A stretch of DNA of 64,000 bases from contig OU612066.1 in NCBI GenBank assembly GCA_914767715.1, forward strand, positions 34,816,283-34,880,282, written 5' to 3'. Positions 57,901 to 64,000 of this stretch are shown piece after piece (the stretch's first letter is position 1; every line of letters begins with the position of its first letter). The DNA comes from Membranipora membranacea. Taxonomy: Eukaryota > Bryozoa > Gymnolaemata > Cheilostomatida > Membraniporidae. The notes under the pieces are model-generated. The model had not been told where the DNA came from and searched no databases. It was given only the letters and a program-made list of their open reading frames with translations. The position numbers and the translations under genes are program-made.

Positions 57901-59794
57901 TGGAATTGTAGATCTGCTTTGAGGCGATTGGACTTCCAAACTGCAGAGAGACGTCTCCCTGATCCTCATAGCAATTCAGGTAGGAAGTAAATTTAGGCAC
58001 ACTATAATAAATGGATTGTTATTTTTCATCTTACTCTCGTTATTATTCATGGGCTCATTCTCTGAGGGAGGTACCAAATCCATATCCCAAGTCCAAGTTC
58101 AGGCCCAAGTCCAAGTCATGGTCCACGTCCCAAGCCTAAGTTGTTAACAACCTTTATCTCTGCGTTGATATCCCTTTTCATAACAATTGCAACATTTGTA
58201 AGGCCATTGTGTTTTGTTTGTAATATATCTTCTTGCTGAGCATTCGAATGTAGTGATATGCAATTATATTCTCTTCGCACTCATGTTTAAAGATATAAAG
58301 AGAGATATATTAAAAGAATTCCGCGAGCCTTTAAACCATCATGTAGCACCAAAAATGATAAATGAAGTAATAAAAACAGCTGCCTGCCGCTGATCCTTTT
58401 TATTCCACATTCGAAATGAGTTAACAATAAAAGTCATTGACAGAGGTAGAATAATGTTATGGCATAATCAAACTAATACAAATTTGGATTTTAAGAAAAC
58501 TATCAAACAACGTAATACATGCACTATCTCTAATAACTAGTAATATCGATCAGTGCTGGTCTCACAAGTATAGTAATGTCCATCGTATTCAAAACCTAAG
58601 AAGCTGAAGACTCTGCTAGGTACCAGTTTGAGATCTTCCAATGACTTGCATCCTGTGTCTTTGAGAAACTTCAGGGTACGAGTTGGACTATGAGTATATT
58701 CCTCCTTGCAAATTGTGCACGTGCATTTTTTTCTTAATAGTAAAGAACTCCCCTTCCATTCATCGCACGCTTGATCACATTCAAATAGTCCTGGGTACAC
58801 GTTTTGCATTGAATATGTGTCTGTAAAATATATTAGTGAATGAATATTAACATTCGTGTAGCTATTGACAGTGTATCTACTGGACATGTCTACGTAAAGC
58901 AATTTATTTGAAAAAATATTTGAAATTCACAACTTGCCCTGATAAAATAGAAGCAGTAGGTGGAGAAAATATCAGCAAAAATCTATCTGATCTATGTAAA
59001 ATTATATGCCTAGTGGTCAAATTTTGTCACTCACTATCCACTTTATTTCATTTCTACATGCTTGAAAAACAACGAGGAGTTTTCTAATGTTGCATCTAAT
59101 TTCTACAACAATCCATAAATCTAAGCTTTGCATCTTCCTCCGATCAACTTACATGGTAGAGTGCTGTCTATGCAGCGGTGGTATTTAGCCGAATACGTAG
59201 AGCATATCAGAGAGAGACTTGCAAAAATGATGAGAAAAGACTTTCCTGTATCCATTCTGTGCCTTATATGAAGTAAACTGCAATGAGGTTTGGGTATATG
59301 GTTGAAACTGGGAAGTCTCTGGTAATAGCTTTAGTTTTATATGAGATAGAGATCCAAGACATTATTGTGATAATCCAGCTTAGTATTGTCTTCTCTGACA
59401 TACACAAGGAAGGCGTCCAATCAGATTCTTGCTAATAAATCGGTGCTCACGTCAATCTTAAGCTAACCTGCTTACCTTATTACGTGGGGTTGTCACAATA
59501 ACGTGGTTATTTATGCCGTGATAAGAAATCATTTGTAATTGTAAGCATGTCCTTGAAATTATTGTTGAATTGAAGTGAACATATTATTATAACTTAACTT
59601 TCTTCTTACCTCAAGAGAACCTTTCAGTTGCTCTTTAAAGAAGATAAAACTGAATATCATGAGATGGTAAAATGGGATACACAATACAATTTAACATATT
59701 TGTGGTGTTTTTAGATCTGCAAGTTGCTGAATATGCTGCTAAAGACCCTGAGGCAGGATATGAGGTCATAGGAAAAACTGACCCATACTCATAA
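54924..59794 (+). CDS. CUB-domain single-pass membrane protein (putative receptor)
   Basis: Seven exons: 54924-54960, 55446-55805, 56289-56672, 57052-57168, 57542-57734, 57912-57979, 59715-59794. They join in phase to 412 residues up to TAA at 59792. A signal peptide (about 1-13) precedes a CUB-like domain (about 18-132, with SPNYESGAYGNDG, the SPNYP-type CUB signature, and cysteines), then a second CUB-like or beta-rich module (133-260). A Ser/Thr-rich stalk (261-330) leads to a transmembrane helix (about 333-355, TTIIVVSVFGVLLTVMVAL). The juxtamembrane segment is basic and the last exon gives a short tail with GYEVIG and DPYS. Each extracellular module is one exon with phase 1 borders, typical of shuffled domains. 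Exon 2 has a tandem CAGCAG acceptor. The frame stays open for 211 codons after the TAA. I do not recognise an orthologue; ligand and signalling are unknown. Confidence 0.85.
58537..59255 (-). CDS. Small secreted cysteine-rich protein, nested gene
   Basis: Two exons in transcription order: 59255-59153 and 58820-58537, joined in phase 1, give 128 residues. The N-terminus (KSFLIIFASLSLICSTYSA) is a clear signal peptide of about 24 residues. The mature part has eight cysteines, in HRC, FEC, QAC, KKC-T-C, TIC, TGC and YTC, so four disulfides are possible. It contains no membrane segment and ends YTCETSTDRYY. The gene lies wholly within intron 6 of the CUB receptor gene on the opposite strand. Donor (GTAAGT) and acceptor (TTTACAG) are strong. 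I do not recognise the family, and no function should be inferred beyond being secreted and disulfide-rich. Confidence 0.8.
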
Positions 59795-60430
59795 TATTGG
59801 ACTATCAACGAATGTGATATGATAAGAAACTTTCATAAAAAGCACAGCATCCACTCTGTGATTGAAATTTTGCCAGGAAGTGAGGATGAACCCTTAACTA
59901 AAGACACACCCCCACACACACCTCTATCTTTGCTGGAATCTGTGTCAAGCGACTTGAGTAAAAAAGAAATGAAATTACAAGATATTTGTGAAGAAAGAAA
60001 AGTTTCTGACGGGCACAAAACAAATAGTAGTAGACAGGCAAAAACAGCAGCTGACAAATTATTGCCTGCTAGTAGGCTCATACTATACCAGAATGCTGAT
60101 ACGACGATATTGGATGTAAAAGATGACAGAGAGGATTTTGTGCTGCCCAAACAATCCGAGGATGAAATTGGGTCAAAAATTATGTGCTGTCAAACAGAAG
60201 TGGCGAATAAAAAGGGTACGCCGGTAAGAACACAAAGAAATACCTGTGAGGCAGATGAACCAAAGCTCTTATCCCCATTGAATTTGGATGAAGACCCTTC
60301 GTTCTCGAATTGTGAGCTGCAGTCATCGGAAACCAATCAATCGAGAAATCATTTGGATAAAAAACCTCCTGCTGGATGTGTTGATTATGAGGATGCACTG
60401 AGTGTGTATGACTGTTACCCCATCGATTAG
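59795..60430 (+). CDS. In-frame extension after the CUB receptor stop codon, or separate downstream ORF
   Basis: The reading frame of the receptor's last exon continues past TAA (59792-59794) for 211 codons to TAG at 60428-60430. The first Met is at 59819. The sequence is hydrophilic and low in hydrophobic runs. It has acidic and Ser/Thr-rich stretches, a proline block TKDTPPHTPLSLLE and a tyrosine-containing end DYEDALSVYDCYPID, all as expected of a cytoplasmic signalling tail. So long an open frame in AT-rich DNA, in exactly the upstream frame, is unlikely by chance. Explanations are stop-codon readthrough, a nonsense allele or sequencing error, or a second cistron. An AATAAA at 60511-60516 lies after the second stop, so the shared mRNA would contain the extension. 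Confidence 0.6.
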   Translation, partial: YWTINECDMIRNFHKKHSIHSVIEILPGSEDEPLTKDTPPHTPLSLLESVSSDLSKKEMKLQDICEERKVSDGHKTNSSRQAKTAADKLLPASRLILYQNADTTILDVKDDREDFVLPKQSEDEIGSKIMCCQTEVANKKGTPVRTQRNTCEADEPKLLSPLNLDEDPSFSNCELQSSETNQSRNHLDKKPPAGCVDYEDALSVYDCYPID

Positions 60431-60510
60431 TTCCTGTCTTTCAGATTTTTAATATAATATTGCTGCTTTGTTATTCAGATTGTTCCCGGCCTTTCTCTTT
60501 TTGAAGTCAT

Positions 60511-60516
60511 AATAAA
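60511..60516 (+). promoter_or_regulatory. Polyadenylation signal of the CUB receptor gene
   Basis: AATAAA 81 bases after the TAG at 60430, suitable for a transcript that includes the extension. Another AATAAA at 60205-60210 lies inside the extension and could give a shorter mRNA. Confidence 0.5.
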
Positions 60517-63500
60517 ATGCCATGCAACATTGTTGATAAACAAAATTGGTGTTTCAATTCAGCAAGTATATCCTGCTTTAAGACACTAAAGCGCTTATCA
60601 GGCACTAATCTCTTTCAATGATCTTCAAATCTTGTCAGCAGACGTACGTCAGTATGAAAGAGATTTACCCGCATTGATGTAAATTGTGGTTTGCAGATTT
60701 ATTATTTTATTATTTCAGATGTTTCGACAGAGATCTTCTTTGTTGGTTACAGATTATACCAAGGTACCAATGTCACATCCTGGAAATTTGATGTGTTACG
60801 CTTAATCACTGCACTTTTGTTCATATAATTGTGTTCCAATTGAGAACAAAACTAGGGATAGGATTGTGTAATACAAAAACTAAGTATTTGTTGTAACTTA
60901 AATGACATTACCACAAGATTGATCTACAAGCACACTAACATGGACCCACAAGCGATGATTTAGTTAAGTCCATTTTTAGAACCATTTATAATACCAAACA
61001 TAAAGAACACCTTGAAATGAAATGAGCTAGATCATAATAAGAGTCTAACTGCCGACTCTCTTCAAACAAAAAGTATTATTAAGAAATTCTGTGTTCACCT
61101 TCCAGGCCAACTAACCAGTGTCGTGGCAATCTAGCAGTAATATTCAGGATTTGGCTGTTGATTTAAGCTGCTTGATTGATAAAAATGTACATTTCGGGAA
61201 AAAATGTTTTTTTTTTCCGGTTGAGACTTTGTTGATCTTGCCTTGTACATTGGTACAAGGCTTTTCTATTTTGAATTCACTGTGGTCCAGTAAAGTGAGG
61301 GTTTATCTTGTTTTACAATAGGGAGAGTCAAACTTAGAAATTAGGTTTTAAATAATGATTGGCTTTTCAAAGCTATCTCATTGCTATACCCATTGATATG
61401 AATATATATCAGTGGCTATACCATGTGGTGCTTTGCATAGCGCTTACAAGCTTCATTGAGTGAGCATTGAGCTGATCTGACAATCGATTCATTGTTGTGT
61501 TCATCCTACAAGAAGGTTACATCAGGACTTAATACTCTATACCACGGAGCAATAATGGGCAAACAGAATGGCTGCTGGAAAGAAAATGAAAAGTTTTACC
61601 ACCTCCCTCCCCATTAGCCCCTTTAATTTATATTATTTTTTCACAAACAAAAACTTGATTATAACATCCAAACTAGATTGAAGAACATCCAAATGTTTTG
61701 TAGAATGGTGTTGTGACTGCAGATTAGCTATGACAAGTATGACCAGCTTCAAACAGACAGACCAGTCTACCAAAAAAATAGAATAATACTAGCTCAAACA
61801 GAATCACATTATGGCTCTGTAAAACTATTCTAAGAATTTTTGACAATAACACCGTGTCTATTACATATTTTTTTCTCCCTATCCCTCTCTGGATCGCAGT
61901 AAATTCGGATACCATTTCTAGCAGTCAATGACCGTGATAGTCGGTCATTTATTTTTCTCTTTATTGATGTTTAATGCCTTACAAACTCTTTATAATTTGT
62001 TGTAATTAAACCGAAATAAAATGTCTTGAAGGGAACAAACCATTTAGTTGTAAATTAAGTTGACGGAGGAAAAAATAATACATTCAACAACACCATTTTA
62101 GAATGTTGAGCTTATTATACACAGGGAGAGGGTAACTACAAAGTTCACTTACATAGTGGTTATTCTCCAAGGTCACACCATAAGATACCTATAAATAATT
62201 TCATGTTCCATTTCTGTCCTATTTACCCTGGCAGCCAGACTAAAAAGCATCATGAGCTTCAATGATAGAATGAAATTGAAGTCGCAAATTCATGTTGTCA
62301 TGTGTACTGCAGGTCCTTTAATCAGGGCGAACTCGTGACACAATCCAAGAAAATGATAAAATTCCACCAAAGTACGATTTTGTGTAACATCACTATGACC
62401 CTTGCTTGGTTATCATATTGCAAGACCTAAGTAATGTTGTAAATCTGATACCTTTGCGATACCTAGCCAATGCGCAATCTCATTTATTGTCCTACGTATG
62501 ATACAATTTGTAGAAACGCCAGTAGCAATTATCAATAACAAAAAAGGAAAACAATATAATTTATATCAAAGTGCTAAATTCATTTTCTATTGACATAATT
62601 CTGAAAAATGGATTTAGCACAAATATAAGTAAATGAATATCCACCTTCTGCAAGTAATGCAGAAAGTACATTGTTAATTAAATCATCAGTTTTTGTTAGA
62701 GGACCATACTATTATTGTGACATTGAAATAAAATGGCCAGGCACTACCTGATCAATTGCATGAAAAGTATTCCCAATCTGTAAGGCAGCAGCAGGCGACA
62801 ACGATTGATTAAATTGTTATGGTAATTCATTGTTTGGTCCCGAATCGATGGCACTCAAAATATGACAATAAAGGGCATTAAAAGCACCTTTTCTAATTTT
62901 CTGAGAAAATATATTCTAAACAAAGGGTAATTGTTATTACTGTATTTCTGCGCATCTTTGTTTCTATGAAATAAAATTTGTGAATTCGGTGGAAAAAGTT
63001 TCCTGTCCTTTATTTCTAATTGTCGATCGCCCTGATGGTGCTATCAAAATGAGTACGGTACTTCCCTCTGCAATCTAGCCAAAGAGTGACATATACAAAT
63101 TTTTTCACCAAAGTGCTTACCTCACTCTAATAAACACTTTCGAGCGTTTTAACACCTTTTAAGGCGTTTGAATCGTTCAGATCCGACCGTCGGTTTAAAA
63201 GTTACGACATAACACAAAGTTCGGTGAGATTCCGGGGTCCAAAATTATGAGACAACACAAAATAATTTCGAAGGTTGAAATACCATATACGATGAACAAT
63301 AAGTAACACTGCAAATCAGCAACATCAAAATCATCTTTTAGTAAGTTTGCTACCTTCTAATCACCTTAGAGCGATGATAGATCATCAGAATTTGCTCAGG
63401 CTAAATTGATTAAGATAAATTATTGCATTGAGCGTGAAATTTATTCTATTGACAAGAATAAAAAGGTCTTAGTCATCAATTATTATTAATTAAATTATTA

Positions 63501-63667
63501 ATAATTTTTTTTATTATAATTATGAATGCTGCTATGTTATTTAGATTGTTACCTGTAACCTTGTAAGCAAAATTTTTTAACAAGTGGTCATGGACCAAAG
63601 TTTGATTTCTGACTTCTCTTTTGAGGATGTAATCATAATTTTCAATGCACTTGTGATGTTTTTGAAG
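60517..63667. other. Intergenic, no gene supported
   Basis: No complete exon set is recognised. A possible small exon at 60720 onward is discussed as a finding. 63526-63560 resembles the sequence just after the receptor's second stop (about 60462-60490), and 63480-63525 is almost pure A/T. Confidence 0.5.
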
Positions 63668-63857
63668 ACAGAGGTACTCCGAGCTATAAAGCTACTACAA
63701 AACAAAACAAGCAAAAGACAACACCTGATAGTTCCGGCACTCAGGAGTTACTGCCTCACCAAACAACTACAATAGTCGTATCTGTGTTTGGAATTCTCCT
63801 AGCATTAATGGTCGCATTTGGCTTTCATCGTTTGTCAAACAGATTAAACCAGGACAG
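63668..63857 (+). CDS. Diverged copy of the CUB receptor's transmembrane exon (partial gene at the window edge)
   Basis: This 190-base exon aligns with receptor exon 5 (57542-57734, 193 bases). It reads GTPSYKATTKQNK, then LLPHQTTTIVVSVFGILLAL, then MVAFGFHRLSNRLNQD, against PSYKTKTATANK, FSHQTTIIVVSVFGVLL and so on in the first copy. The donor is GTGAGG after 63857 in the same phase 2. The acceptor (TTTGAAG|AC) keeps phase 1 but is weak. No CUB exon is found upstream within the window, so this is either a partial duplication or a gene fragment whose next exons lie beyond 64000. Confidence 0.65.
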
Positions 63858-64000
63858 GTGAGGTCGAACCCTAGTCGCATAATGACAAGTTGATAATGAA
63901 ATGCTAAGACCCAGCACAGTATGGGTGATTAAACTATAAATTGATGGAATTGCATAATAAATATTTAATGAATCTTAAATTTATAGCTAGAGCCACTCTA

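Overview
The window is animal nuclear DNA, AT-rich, with introns of roughly 250-1700 bases carrying standard GT/AG splice sites. It holds seven spliced protein-coding genes that I could join exon by exon with consistent reading phase, among many transposon remnants. The proteins (acid sphingomyelinase, CRELD, DCAF7, tetraspanins, a CUB receptor) are metazoan. The short introns and the transposon mix (CR1-like LINE with a 2A-like motif, MULE-like, Harbinger, hAT) suggest an invertebrate. A sponge or another early-branching animal is possible, but I cannot name a species.

Layout. 1-2456: the 3' part of a LINE reverse transcriptase, then a decayed MULE-like DNA transposon. 3694-10920 (+): acid sphingomyelinase in 10 exons, with a 22-bp minisatellite in intron 4. 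12537-19151 (-): a CRELD protein in 12 exons, one only 12 bases long, converging on the sphingomyelinase gene. 19964-20487 (-): a second LINE fragment. 23428-26219 (-): a small PH-domain protein of a subfamily I do not recognise. 26748-29895: fold-back elements, a palindrome with arms of about 234 bases, and a perfect 25-bp hairpin. 30092-33680 (+): a nearly complete but broken CR1-type LINE. 34427-35367: a non-autonomous hAT element with an 8-bp target duplication. 35555-39708 (+): DCAF7 in 8 exons.

40805-44958 and 45832-49402 (-): two tetraspanins in tandem with the same six-exon, all-phase-0 structure. One carries a LINE fragment in an intron; the other carries a Harbinger element with a MADF coding remnant. 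49403-54923 has no gene I can support, but includes a tRNA-derived SINE and another fold-back element. 54924-59794 (+): a CUB-domain single-pass membrane protein. Its last exon has one in-frame TAA followed by 211 further open codons. Its sixth intron holds a two-exon gene on the opposite strand for a small secreted cysteine-rich protein. At the right edge (63668-63857) there is a diverged copy of the receptor's transmembrane exon.

How the genes relate. The housekeeping genes (lysosomal lipid hydrolase, ER disulfide-handling protein, WD40 scaffold) show no shared pathway. The tetraspanin pair is a local duplication. The 54.9-64 kb cluster is the most unusual part: a surface receptor with a possible long alternative tail, a nested secreted cysteine-rich gene, and a duplicated membrane exon.
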